64,000 nt of DNA. Source: Prado023 sp963700395. GTDB taxonomy: Bacteria; Actinomycetota; Actinomycetes; S36-B12; CAIYMF01. The stretch covers positions 186,001 to 250,000 of the forward strand of contig CAVOXI010000001.1 of NCBI GenBank assembly GCA_963700395.1, in the 5' to 3' direction. Position 1 is the first letter of the stretch. Each line of letters starts with the position of its first letter. The notes beneath the pieces are model-generated. The model searched no databases and was not told where the DNA came from. It was given only the letters and a program-made list of their open reading frames with translations. Shown one piece after another: positions 17,502 through 26,493 of the stretch. A program made the position numbers and the translations under genes.

Positions 17502-18242
17502 GTGCCCGTCCGAGCAGTTGCGCCTGTGGGGCTGCCCGCACGCGACGACCTCGATGTCCTCGCCGAGCGCCTCGGGGTCGAGATCGACCTCGGGGCGCTG
17601 CGCCATGCCCTGACCCATCGGTCCTACTCCTACGAGAACGGGGCCCTGCCCCACAACGAGCGCCTTGAGTTCCTTGGGGACGCCGTGCTGGGCATCGTGG
17701 TCACCGACGCGCTGTTCCATGCGCACCCGGACGTCCCTGAGAGCCAGCTGGCCAAGTTCCGGTCGGCCGTCGTGAACGCCCGCACCCTGGCCGAGGTCGC
17801 GCGCGAGCTGGGCGTGGGCGAGTTCATGCTCCTCGGCCGCGGAGAGCAGACCACCGGCGGCCGGGACAAGAGCTCGATCCTGGCCGACGCGATGGAGGCC
17901 ATCCTCGGGGCGGTGTACCTCGATCGTGGCCTCGGCGCGGCCGCGGACCTCGTCCACCGGCTCCTGGACGTGCGGATGGCCCTGGCCGCCGGCATGGGGG
18001 CCGGGCTGGACTGGAAGACGTCCCTGCAGGAGCTCGGCGCGCGCACCGGGGCGGGGGTGCCGAGCTATGAGGTGACCGCCAGCGGTCCCGACCACGCCAA
18101 GCACTTCGCCGCCGTGGTCCACGTCGGGGATGCTGTCCTCGGTGAGGGCAGCGGGCCCTCCAAGAAGTTCGCCGAGCAGCTGGCCGCGGCCATGGCCTAC
18201 GAGGCCCTGCTCGTGGCCCATCCCGAGCACGCCGTCCCCTGA
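17502..18242 (+). CDS. rnc: Ribonuclease III
   Basis: RNase III cuts double-stranded RNA, including the 30S rRNA precursor. The signature HNERLEFLGDAVL is complete, with its acidic metal ligands, and a second acidic site lies in DAMEAILGAVYLD. The C-terminal 75 residues are a dsRBD (WKTSLQELGA, EGSGPSKKFAEQLAA). GTG codons at 17502 and 17526 are both possible starts; the first gives 246 residues. It overlaps mutM by one base (TGATG). Confidence 0.94.
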   Translation: MPVRAVAPVGLPARDDLDVLAERLGVEIDLGALRHALTHRSYSYENGALPHNERLEFLGDAVLGIVVTDALFHAHPDVPESQLAKFRSAVVNARTLAEVARELGVGEFMLLGRGEQTTGGRDKSSILADAMEAILGAVYLDRGLGAAADLVHRLLDVRMALAAGMGAGLDWKTSLQELGARTGAGVPSYEVTASGPDHAKHFAAVVHVGDAVLGEGSGPSKKFAEQLAAAMAYEALLVAHPEHAVP

Positions 18243-19151
18243 TGCCCGAGCTCCCCGAGGTGGAGGTCGTCCGCCGGGGGCTCGCAGCCCACGCGCTCCA
18301 CCGGCAGATCCACTCCGTCGAGGTGCTCCACCCCCGAGCCGTCCGCCGGCAGGCGCAGGGCGCCGGGTACTTCGAGTCGGTCCTGGCGGGCCGCACGCTC
18401 ACCGCGACCGGGCGCCGCGGGAAGTTCCTCTGGCTGCTCACCGACGACCCGGACCTCGTCCTCGCGGCCCACCTCGGGATGAGCGGGCAGTTCCGGGTGG
18501 AGTCCCTGTCCGGGGGCGCAGGCCGTGGACATCGGCGCGGAGGCCGACCTGGACCCCGGCGCGCCCCACCGGCACGCACGTGCCCGCTTCGACCTCGGGG
18601 ATCAGCTCCTGTGGTACCTCGACCAGCGCACGTTCGGATGGCTTGCGGCGTGCCCGCTGGTGCTCGATCCCCGAGGACTGCTCGTACCCGAACCCGTCCG
18701 CGACATCGGCCCCGACCCCACCGACCCGGTGTTCGACGTGCGGTCCGTGGCTCGCTCGATGCGCAGGCACCGGGTGGAGGTCAAGCGACTGCTGCTCGGC
18801 CAGGTGCTGGTCTCGGGGATCGGCAACATCTACGCCGACGAGGCCCTGTGGTCCGCCGGGGTGCATCCCCGGCGACGGGCCGACAAGCTCAGCACCCGCA
18901 CCCTGATGGGTGTGCTGGATGCGGCGACGGCCGTGATGGCGGCGTCCCTGGCCGAGGGCGGCACGTCCTTCGACAGCCTGTACGTGAACGTCAACGGCGA
19001 GAGCGGCTACTACGGTCGCGGGCTGGCCGTCTACGGGCGAGCGGGCCAGCCCTGTCCACGGTGCGGGACGCCGATCGTGCGCGAGCGCTTCATGAACCGG
19101 TCCAGCCACTTCTGCCCGAGGTGTCAGCCGGCGCCGCGCTTGGCACACTAG
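18242..19151 (+). CDS. mutM: Formamidopyrimidine-DNA glycosylase MutM/Fpg (one frameshift)
   Basis: MutM removes 8-oxoguanine and formamidopyrimidines from DNA and nicks the site. MPELPEVE supplies the catalytic Pro2 and Glu3; HLGMSGQF is intact. A G5 run at 18512-18516 that should be G4 breaks the frame. Downstream are VSGIGNIYADEALW (helix-two-turn-helix), SLYVNVNGESG with YGRAGQPCPRCGTPI, and a zinc finger with CPRC twice. Repaired length is about 302 residues, normal. Confidence 0.92.
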
Positions 19152-19155
19152 TGGG

Positions 19156-19464
19156 GTGCAGGAGTCGACACCTGAGTCCCCGGTCCGGCTGACCGCCACC
19201 GTCCAGGGCTACGTGCAGGGCGTCGGGTTCCGCTGGTCGACAATGTCCCTGGCCCAGTCGTTGAAGCTCGTGGGCGTGGCCGAGAACCGGCCGAACGGCG
19301 ACGTCCTGGTGATCGTCGAGGGCCCAGAGGCGGCCTGCCAGAAGGTCCTCGACTGGCTGCACGGGACCGGTCCGAGGATCGTGCGCCGCCCGGGACGCGT
19401 GGAGTTCGTGGACGCCCGCTGGGGACCCGCAGAGGGTGGATTCCGCTCGTTCACCTGCCGCTGA
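19156..19464 (+). CDS. acyP: Acylphosphatase
   Basis: This 102-residue enzyme hydrolyses acyl phosphates. The signature VQGYVQGVGFRW includes the phosphate-binding loop and arginine; the catalytic asparagine is in VAENRPNGDV. Start is a GTG 4 bp after mutM. A mutM-acyP-smc order is common in actinobacteria. Confidence 0.93.
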   Translation: MQESTPESPVRLTATVQGYVQGVGFRWSTMSLAQSLKLVGVAENRPNGDVLVIVEGPEAACQKVLDWLHGTGPRIVRRPGRVEFVDARWGPAEGGFRSFTCR

Positions 19465-19488
19465 TCCGCCGGGAGGGTCCAGCAGGTC

Positions 19489-19511
19489 GACATATCGCGC
19501 TGACATATCGC
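19489..19511. repeat. Two direct copies of GACATATCGC, 13 bp apart
   Basis: Copies at 19489-19498 and 19502-19511 lie in the 123-bp gap between acyP and the small coiled-coil gene. The AT-rich core stands out in this GC-rich DNA, and the spacing of just over one helical turn would suit a dimeric regulator. Confidence 0.5.
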
Positions 19512-19587
19512 TGCGCTTGACCCGGACCTGGTTGGCTGCCACCCTTGACCACGGTCCGGGTCGGACCCCGTTCTGGCAGGAGTTGCG

Positions 19588-19779
19588 ATGGGCAAGGCGA
19601 TCTACGGCGTCCTGGGTGGTCCCGATCCGCGGACGGTCGCCGAGCTGGCGACCCTGCGGGCCCGTGTCCGCCAGCTCGAGGCGGAGCTGTCCGAGCTGCG
19701 TCGCGCTGGGACCGTCGACTTCCCGGACGACGACCTGGACCTCGCACTGCTGACGTCCCAGGACACCGCCCTCGTCTGA
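19588..19779 (+). CDS. Small coiled-coil protein of unknown function
   Basis: The 63-residue protein has an N-terminal Gly-rich stretch, one amphipathic helix likely to form a coiled coil (residues 18-42) and an acidic DDDLDLALL tail. An AGGAG precedes the ATG. I do not recognise a family. The gene has its own intergenic region with a pair of repeats and lies 50 bp before the smc start. It may be an actinobacteria-specific small protein; a chance open frame is less likely given the Shine-Dalgarno and helix pattern. Confidence 0.6.
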   Translation: MGKAIYGVLGGPDPRTVAELATLRARVRQLEAELSELRRAGTVDFPDDDLDLALLTSQDTALV

Positions 19780-19816
19780 CCTGAGGCCGTTGCCGGGCGC
19801 AGGCCCGCCCATCGCG

Positions 19817-19822
19817 TAGGTT
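19817..19822 (+). promoter_or_regulatory. -10 element (TAGGTT), leaderless promoter of smc
   Basis: TAGGTT is followed by 7 nt and the GTG at 19830, with no Shine-Dalgarno. Confidence 0.55.
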
Positions 19823-19829
19823 TCGGTCC

Positions 19830-22800
19830 GTGCACCTCAAGAGCCTGAACGTCAAGGGCTTCAAGTCCTTCGCGTCGTCGACGACCCTGGCCTTCGAGCC
19901 GGGCGTGACGTGCGTGGTGGGGCCCAACGGATCCGGCAAGTCCAATGTCGTGGATGCGTTGGCCTGGGTGATGGGCGAGCAGGGCGCCAAGAGCCTGCGC
20001 GGCGGCAAGATGGAGGACGTCATCTTCGCCGGCACCTCCGGGCGTGCGCCCCTGGGGCGCGCGGAGGTGTCGCTGACGATCGACAACTCCGACGGGGCCC
20101 TGCCGATCGACTACTCCGAGGTCACGATCTCGCGCGTGATGTTCCGCTCGGGGGGCTCGGAGTACTCCATCAACGGCTCCGCCTGCCGCCTGCTGGACAT
20201 CCAGGAGCTGCTCTCGGACTCCGGCATCGGCCGGGAGATGCACGTGATCGTCGGCCAGGGCCAGCTCGACCAGATCCTGCACGCCACCCCGGAGGAGCGC
20301 CGCGGCTTCATCGAGGAGGCCGCGGGCGTCCTGAAGCACCGCAAGCGCAAGGAGCGTGCAGTCCGCAAGCTCGACGCGATGCAGGCCAACCTCACACGGG
20401 TCCAGGACCTCACGACCGAGCTGCGCCGCCAGCTCACGCCGCTGGGCAAGCAGGCCGAGGTCGCACGGCGCGCGAGTGTCATCCAGACCGACGTCCGCGA
20501 CGCCGCGCTGCGGCTGCTCGCCGACGACCTGCACACCCTGAGCGACCAGTACGAGCAGGAGATCGCCGACGAGTCCGCCGTGCGTGAGCGCCGGGCCCTC
20601 GTCGAGGCCGAGCTGGCCAACGCCCAGTCCGCCGAGGCCGTGCGCGAGGCCGCCGCCCTGGCCGACGCCCCGGCGCTGACCGCGGCGCAGGAGACGTGGT
20701 TCGCCCTCTCGGGGCTGCGCGAGCGGCTGGCCGGCACCGTCGGCATGGCCGCCGAGCGCGTCCGCAGCCTCGCGCCGGAGCCGGAGGAGGAGCGCCGTGG
20801 GCGGGCCCCGGAGGACATGGAGAACGAGGCACGCGCCATGCGTGGCCAGGAGGCCGACCTCAACCGGGCCGTGGAGGAGCAGCGCGCCGCGCTGAGCATG
20901 GCGGTGTCGGTGCGCACCGCGGCGGAGGCGGCGCTGGCCACAGCCGAGCAGGAGCTCCGAGCAGCGGTGCGTGCGGCCTCCGACCGTCGCGAGGGCGTGG
21001 TGCGCCTGCAGGGTCAGGTCAATGCGGCCCGATCACGGGCCGAGGCCCGGGCCAGTGAGATCGAACGCCTGCGCAGCCAGGCCCGGTCCGCCCGTGAGCG
21101 TGCCACCCGGGCCGATCAGGAGTTCCGCACCCTCGAGGCGTCGATCGCCGGGCTGGACGAGGGGGAGCTGGACCTCGATTCCGGGTTCGAGTCCGCCCAG
21201 GTGGTGTTGACCGCCCTCGATGACCAGATCGCCGAGCTGGTCGCGCGTGAGTCCCAGGTGGAGCGCACACGTGCCGGCCTCGCGGCCCGCGTGGAGGCCC
21301 TGGCGCCGATGATCACGGTTGCTGACGCCTCCGGCGAGCTGGCCGGGGGAGCGGTGCCGGGAGTGCTCGGCACACTGGCTGCGACCCTGCGCGTGGAGCC
21401 CGGGTATGAGGTCGCGATCGGCGCGGCACTGGGCGGCGCAGCCGATGCCGCGCTGTCCGAGGGGGCCGCCTCGGCCCTGGCCGCCCTCCAGTGGCTGGCC
21501 GCTGAGGACCGGGGCCGGGCCGCGGTGCTCGTCGCGGAGCTGGGGGCGTCAGATCGTGCGGGATGGCCCCCGCTGCCCGAGGGCGCGCGCTACGCGATCG
21601 AGTGCGTGACCGCGGACGGCCCCTCGGCCGGCGCGCTGGCTGCCCTGCTCGACCAGGTCGCCGTCGTGGATGGGGACCTGGCCGCGGCGCTCGACGTCGC
21701 CAGTTCCCTGCCCGGGCTGCTGGTGGTGACCCGCACCGGTGACCTCGTCGGGCGCGGACTGGTCATCGGTGGGTCGCAGGCAGCGCCCAGCCGGGTCGAG
21801 GTCACGGCGTCGCTGGATCAGGCGCGAAACGAGCTCGCGGCAGCAGCGCACGACGCCGAGCGGCTGCGCTTCGAGCTGGTCGCGCTGCGCACCGAGCGGG
21901 AGTCCGCGGCACGGGCCAGCGACGAGGCGCTCGACCGGCTCCATGAGTCCGACGCCCGGATGGCCGCCGTTGCCGAGCAGTTGGGCAACCTGGGCCAGCA
22001 GTCGCGCGCCGCACGCGCGGAGGCCGAGCGCATCGACCGGATGCTGGTCGCCTCGGAACAGGCCCTCGCTGACGACCGCACGACGTTGGCCGAGCTCTCC
22101 GCGCGGATGGACCGCGCGAGCGCGGACCCGGCCGAGGACTCCGACCCGTCCCCGGACGCCCGCGACGAGGCCGCGTTGGCTGCCGAGGCCGCTCGCCGGT
22201 CGGAGGTGGAGGCACGGCTGGCTGTGCGGACCAGCGAGGAGCGCGCCCGGGCGATCGCCGGACGTGCCGATCAGCTGGAGCGGGCGGCCGCCAGCGAGCG
22301 TGCATCCCGGCGTCGCGCGGTGGAGCGTCGGGAGCGCCGTACTCGCGCCGCCGCCGTGGCCCAGGCGGTCGCGGACGGTGGGACGGCCGTTCTCACGCGT
22401 CTCGACGCCTCGGTCGTCACCGCTTCCGAGGCGCGCACGGCCGCCGAGCAGGCGCGCGCCGCCTCCGATGCCGAGCTCACAGAGCTCCGGGCGAGGATCC
22501 GCGGGCTGACCGCCGACCTCGAGGAGCTGACCTCCTCGGTGCACCGCGACGAGGTCGCGCGGGCCGAGCAGCGCCTGAGGATCGAGAACCTGGCCAACCG
22601 CGCGATGGCTGAGTTCGGCCTCGAGACCGAGGCCCTCATCGCCGACTACGGCCCCGACCAGCCGGTGCCGCCCTCCCTGAGGGCCCCGGGCGACGACGTG
22701 GACCCCAACGCCCCGGAGCCGGCACCGTACCCCTACGTACGGGCCGAGCAGGAGCGCCGGCTCAGGACGGCGGAGAAGGCGATGGCGCTGCTGGGCAAGG

Positions 22801-23399
22801 TCAACCCCCTGGCGCTCGAGGAGTTCGCGGCGCTCGAGGAGCGCCACCGGTTCCTCACCGAGCAGCTCGACGACCTGAAGCGCTCACGCAAGGACCTGCT
22901 GGACCTCATCAACGACGTGGACGCCCGGGTTGAGGAGGTGTTCACCGCCGCCTACGCCGACGTGGCCGTGCAGTTCGAGCAGGTGTTCGCCCGGCTGTTC
23001 CCCGGCGGTGCGGGCCGCCTGGTCCTGACTGACCCGGAGGACATGCTCACCACAGGCATCGAGGTCGAGGCCCGCCCGCCGGGCAAGAAGATCAAGCGGC
23101 TGTCACTGCTGTCCGGTGGCGAGCGCTCGCTGACGGCCGTGGCGTTCCTCGTCGCGCTGTTCCAGGCGCGGCCGAGCCCGTTCTACGTGCTCGACGAGGT
23201 CGAGGCGGCGCTCGACGACGTCAACCTCGGTCGGCTCCTCGAGGTCCTCGAGGAGCTGCGCGAGAACAGCCAGCTCATCGTCATCACGCACCAGAAGCGG
23301 ACGATGGAGATCGCGGATGCGCTCTACGGCGTGAGCATGCGCGGCGATGGCGTGACCCACGTGATCAGCCAGCGGATGCGGGAGCGCCAGGCCGGGTAG
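19830..23399 (+). CDS. smc: Chromosome segregation protein SMC
   Basis: SMC organises and segregates the chromosome with ScpA/ScpB. The 1189-residue protein has Walker A GPNGSGKSN (about residues 31-39), Q-loop VGQGQLDQILHA, two long coiled-coil arms rich in Ala, Glu and Arg, a Gly-rich hinge (about 500-620), the signature LLSGGERSLTA (about 1090) and Walker B YVLDEVEAALDD. It is read through 3.57 kb without a frame break. Start is a leaderless GTG. Confidence 0.97.
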   Translation: MHLKSLNVKGFKSFASSTTLAFEPGVTCVVGPNGSGKSNVVDALAWVMGEQGAKSLRGGKMEDVIFAGTSGRAPLGRAEVSLTIDNSDGALPIDYSEVTISRVMFRSGGSEYSINGSACRLLDIQELLSDSGIGREMHVIVGQGQLDQILHATPEERRGFIEEAAGVLKHRKRKERAVRKLDAMQANLTRVQDLTTELRRQLTPLGKQAEVARRASVIQTDVRDAALRLLADDLHTLSDQYEQEIADESAVRERRALVEAELANAQSAEAVREAAALADAPALTAAQETWFALSGLRERLAGTVGMAAERVRSLAPEPEEERRGRAPEDMENEARAMRGQEADLNRAVEEQRAALSMAVSVRTAAEAALATAEQELRAAVRAASDRREGVVRLQGQVNAARSRAEARASEIERLRSQARSARERATRADQEFRTLEASIAGLDEGELDLDSGFESAQVVLTALDDQIAELVARESQVERTRAGLAARVEALAPMITVADASGELAGGAVPGVLGTLAATLRVEPGYEVAIGAALGGAADAALSEGAASALAALQWLAAEDRGRAAVLVAELGASDRAGWPPLPEGARYAIECVTADGPSAGALAALLDQVAVVDGDLAAALDVASSLPGLLVVTRTGDLVGRGLVIGGSQAAPSRVEVTASLDQARNELAAAAHDAERLRFELVALRTERESAARASDEALDRLHESDARMAAVAEQLGNLGQQSRAARAEAERIDRMLVASEQALADDRTTLAELSARMDRASADPAEDSDPSPDARDEAALAAEAARRSEVEARLAVRTSEERARAIAGRADQLERAAASERASRRRAVERRERRTRAAAVAQAVADGGTAVLTRLDASVVTASEARTAAEQARAASDAELTELRARIRGLTADLEELTSSVHRDEVARAEQRLRIENLANRAMAEFGLETEALIADYGPDQPVPPSLRAPGDDVDPNAPEPAPYPYVRAEQERRLRTAEKAMALLGKVNPLALEEFAALEERHRFLTEQLDDLKRSRKDLLDLINDVDARVEEVFTAAYADVAVQFEQVFARLFPGGAGRLVLTDPEDMLTTGIEVEARPPGKKIKRLSLLSGGERSLTAVAFLVALFQARPSPFYVLDEVEAALDDVNLGRLLEVLEELRENSQLIVITHQKRTMEIADALYGVSMRGDGVTHVISQRMRERQAG

Positions 23400-23413
23400 A
23401 CGGGGCGCGCGCG

Positions 23414-23431
23414 ACCTTCCGAAAGGGAGGT
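23414..23431 (+). terminator. Weak hairpin after smc
   Basis: ACCTTCC and GGGAGGT flank a GAAA tetraloop with one G-T pair, 14 bp after the smc stop. Stability is modest and no T-run follows. Confidence 0.35.
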
Positions 23432-23485
23432 GACCGCGAGGTCGAGGTGCCAAAAGGTCCCTGCCAGTGGGGTGTTGCCGGCGCG

Positions 23486-23491
23486 TAGCGT
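23486..23491 (+). promoter_or_regulatory. -10 element (TAGCGT), leaderless promoter
   Basis: TAGCGT is followed by 7 nt and the ATG at 23499, which opens a signal peptide. Confidence 0.45.
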
Positions 23492-23498
23492 CGAGGAC

Positions 23499-25228
23499 AT
23501 GAGAGCACATCGAGCGAGTCGAGTGGGCATTACCGTGCTGTCTGTCGTAGCGCTGGTCGCCTCGGGCGCCAGTCCCTCACCGCCATGCCAGTCCCCGCGT
23601 TCGTCTCCTCTGTCTCGACCCTGGCCATGTCGGTTCGCCCATCGGGGATCGCCGTGGACGGATCCGGCAACACCTACGTTGCCGCCTGGGGGGATGGCTC
23701 GGGCACCGACGTCTTCGTCTTCGATGCTGGCTCACCGAGCAAGAACGATGCCAAGACGCTGACCGGGTTGTCGAGCCCGTGGGATGTCGCCATCCACCCA
23801 GTGACAGGGGAGATCCTGGTATCCAACTGGAACGCCGACACCGTCTCGGTGTTCACGCCCCAACGGTTCGCTGAACCGGACGTTCGACCGGTGTGCCTGA
23901 CCCGACCGGGGTGGCGGTGACAAGCACCGGGCTGATCCTGGTGGCGTCGTTCAATGGTCGCTTGGTTCACGTGTTCCAGGGGACGAACACCACTGAGTCG
24001 AGGACGATCAATGTCGTCAACAGGCCCGGGGGGATCGCCGTCGATCCGGTCGGGAACGACCTGTACGTGACGTATCCCGACACCGGGCAGGTGCGCATCT
24101 TCGGCATCGACAGCGGCATCATCCTCCCGGGTGGTCTCAACGGCTTGGGCAACCCGTTCGACATCGCCTTCCAGCCGCAGACCGGAACTTTCTACGTGAC
24201 GGACTACGCCGCTGGCGTGGGCACCATCGTTCACGCCTTCGCGCGGGGAGCCATCGCAGTCGACGCCGACCGCTCGCTGAACGGACTCCTCGGCCCTTGG
24301 GGCGTGGCCGTCAGTCCCGTGAATGGCGCTGTCCATGTCAGCGACCGTGCCCCGTCTGAGGTGCACCTGTTCCCGGCGGTCACGTCCTCAGTCAGCGGCG
24401 CCGTTCCGGCTGTCGGTCCCGTGACGGGCGGGACGGACGTGAACGTCACCGGGACGAACCTCGGCGCCGTCACGCAGGTGACGTTCAACGGAGTGGTCGC
24501 TGAGCAGACCGGTCCGGCCCTTCCCACCACCATCCCGGTGAAGGTTCCTGCGGCGACGCTTGCCGGTCCAGTCACGATCCAGGTCAAGTGGGCCGGCAAC
24601 ATCGCGGGCAAGGCCGACGCGTTCACCTACACGCCGGTCGCGCCGGGCAAGGCCACCGAGGTTCTCGGTGCCAGGGGAAACCAGCAGGTGACCGTCTCGT
24701 GGAAGGCTCCCGCATTCACCGGCGGAGTGCCCATCGCGAGCTACCTGGTGACGCCGAGCCCCAGTGGGGCCCCCTGCGCGACGACCTCGACGTCGTGCAC
24801 GATCGCCGGTCTCACCAATGGAACGCCGTACAGCGTTCACGGTGACCACGACGAACACCGCCATCCCTGACCAGTGTCTCGGATGCGTCACCTGCGGTGA
24901 CCCCGGTCATCGCCCTGAGCCTCAAGGTGAAGGCCAAGAAGGCGTCGTACCGACCCGAGCCGCCGGGGCACCACGACCCTGGTGAGCTGGGCGAAGAAGT
25001 CGACCAAGGCCAATCGGATGGTGACCCGGACGTGCACGAACTCGACTGGTCTCAGCCTCCTCGAAGCTGTGCACGTTCACGGTGTACAAGACGGGCAAGG
25101 TCAAGGTCCGGACCAAGGGCTACCGGAACGTGGTGGTGACGGTCAGCATCGTGGCCGTGCCCAAGTCCAGTGCCGGGCCGACGTACGGCCCGTCACCGAC
25201 CTGGACGCGCACCTGGCGCGTCCGGTAG
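23499..25228 (+). CDS. Secreted NHL-repeat / IPT / fibronectin III protein (many frameshifts)
   Basis: Read through its frame breaks, this encodes a secreted protein of about 570 residues. In order: a signal peptide (MRAHRASRVG plus a hydrophobic run); NHL-like propeller repeats marked by GIAVDGSGNTYVA, VAIHPVTGEILV, GIAVDPVGNDLYV and GVAVSPVNGAVHV; an IPT/TIG domain (GPVTGGTDVNVTGTNLG); one fibronectin III domain; and a basic Lys-rich end. The frame changes near 23575, 23866, 23889, 24837, 24868, 24955 and 25062, mostly by +1 in short runs. By eye its third positions are less GC-biased than its neighbours. It separates smc from ftsY. Binding or adhesion is a guess, and real decay cannot be excluded. 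Confidence 0.65.
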
Positions 25229-25238
25229 CGCCCACTCT

Positions 25239-25272
25239 GGTGCCGGTGCTCGCACGTGTGGGCACCGGCACC
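25239..25272 (+). terminator. Hairpin between the NHL gene and ftsY
   Basis: GGTGCCGGTGC (25239-25249) pairs perfectly with GCACCGGCACC (25262-25272), starting 11 bp after the preceding stop. It insulates ftsY from the upstream gene. Confidence 0.6.
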
Positions 25273-25284
25273 CGCGTGCTCTGG

Positions 25285-25290
25285 GACAAT
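25285..25290 (+). promoter_or_regulatory. -10 element (GACAAT) for ftsY
   Basis: GACAAT lies about 56 bp before the ftsY GTG, just after the hairpin, and would give a leader of about 50 nt. Confidence 0.35.
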
Positions 25291-25346
25291 GGTGTCCTGT
25301 CCGGAGGCCATCTGGACCCGTCGTCCCCGACCGTGAGGCGTGACCC

Positions 25347-26483
25347 GTGCAAGACGCACTTCCCTACATCCTGATCTCCCTGGCCGTGTTCCTGGTGGCC
25401 GTCGTGGGCGGGGTTGCCCTCGTCCGCAGCCGCCGGCGAACGCCGCCCTCCGTGGGCGCCCCGACCGCCCCGACCCTGGATCGCGGTACGGGCACCCTCG
25501 CCCCACCGGCCCCGACCATCCCCGCACCGGCTGGACCCACCGCGCCCGGGCTCGAGGTCCCCGCCCCCACCGCTGGCCGCCTCGTGCGGCTGCGCGCCCG
25601 ACTGGCCCGCAGCCAGAGCGTCCTGGGCAAGGGCCTGCTCGCCCTGCTGTCCAGCGACTCGGTCTCCGAGCAGGACTGGGAGGACGTGGAGACCCTCCTG
25701 CTTCAGGCCGACCTCGGCGTTGCCCCCACCACTGAGCTCGTCGAGCGCCTTCGCACGCGGGTGCGCGTCGAGGGCACCGGCGACCCGGCCCGGGTGCGCG
25801 CGATGCTCGGGGAGGAACTGCTTGCCCTCGTCGACCCCACCATGGACCGCACGCTCGCCCACCGCAGGGAGGGCCATCCGGCGATCATCCTGGTGGTGGG
25901 CGTCAACGGAACGGGCAAGACGACCACGACCGGGAAGCTCGCCCGCGTGCTCATCGCTGACGACCAGCACGTCGTCCTCGGTGCTGCTGACACCTTCCGC
26001 GCCGCCGCCGCCGACCAGCTGCAGTCCTGGGGCGACCGGGTGGGCGCCACGGTCGTGCGCGGCCCGGCCGGCGGGGACCCCGCCTCAGTCGCCTTCGACG
26101 CCGTCCGTGCCGGGATGGAGTCCGAAGCTGATGCTGTCCTGATCGACACCGCAGGCCGCCTGCACACGAAGGTCGGGCTCATGGACGAGCTCGGCAAGGT
26201 CAAGCGGGTCATCGAGAAGCAGGCGCCGGTCGATGAGGTGCTGCTCGTCCTCGACGCCACCACCGGCCAGAACGGCCTGACGCAGGCGCGCGTGTTCAGC
26301 GAGGTCGTCGACGTCACCGGACTTGTCCTCACCAAGCTCGACGGGACCGCGAAGGGTGGGATCGTCGTGGCCGTCCAGCGTGAGCTGGGCGTGCCGGTCA
26401 AGCTCGTCGGCCTCGGCGAGGGTCCTGACGACCTCGCACCGTTCGTGCCGGAGGACTTCGTCAACGCCCTGCTCGACGCCTGA
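25347..26483 (+). CDS. ftsY: Signal recognition particle receptor FtsY
   Basis: FtsY docks SRP-ribosome complexes at the membrane. The 378-residue protein has an N-terminal membrane helix (about residues 5-25), a Pro/Ala-rich linker, and the NG GTPase domain with GVNGTGKTTT (about 189), DTFRAAAADQL, LIDTAGRLHTK, TKLDGTAKGG and GLGEGPDDLAPF. Start is a GTG; no better in-frame codon exists. Its partner ffh is at 35.9 kb. Confidence 0.96.
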   Translation: MQDALPYILISLAVFLVAVVGGVALVRSRRRTPPSVGAPTAPTLDRGTGTLAPPAPTIPAPAGPTAPGLEVPAPTAGRLVRLRARLARSQSVLGKGLLALLSSDSVSEQDWEDVETLLLQADLGVAPTTELVERLRTRVRVEGTGDPARVRAMLGEELLALVDPTMDRTLAHRREGHPAIILVVGVNGTGKTTTTGKLARVLIADDQHVVLGAADTFRAAAADQLQSWGDRVGATVVRGPAGGDPASVAFDAVRAGMESEADAVLIDTAGRLHTKVGLMDELGKVKRVIEKQAPVDEVLLVLDATTGQNGLTQARVFSEVVDVTGLVLTKLDGTAKGGIVVAVQRELGVPVKLVGLGEGPDDLAPFVPEDFVNALLDA

Positions 26484-26493
26484 GCCGAACGGC

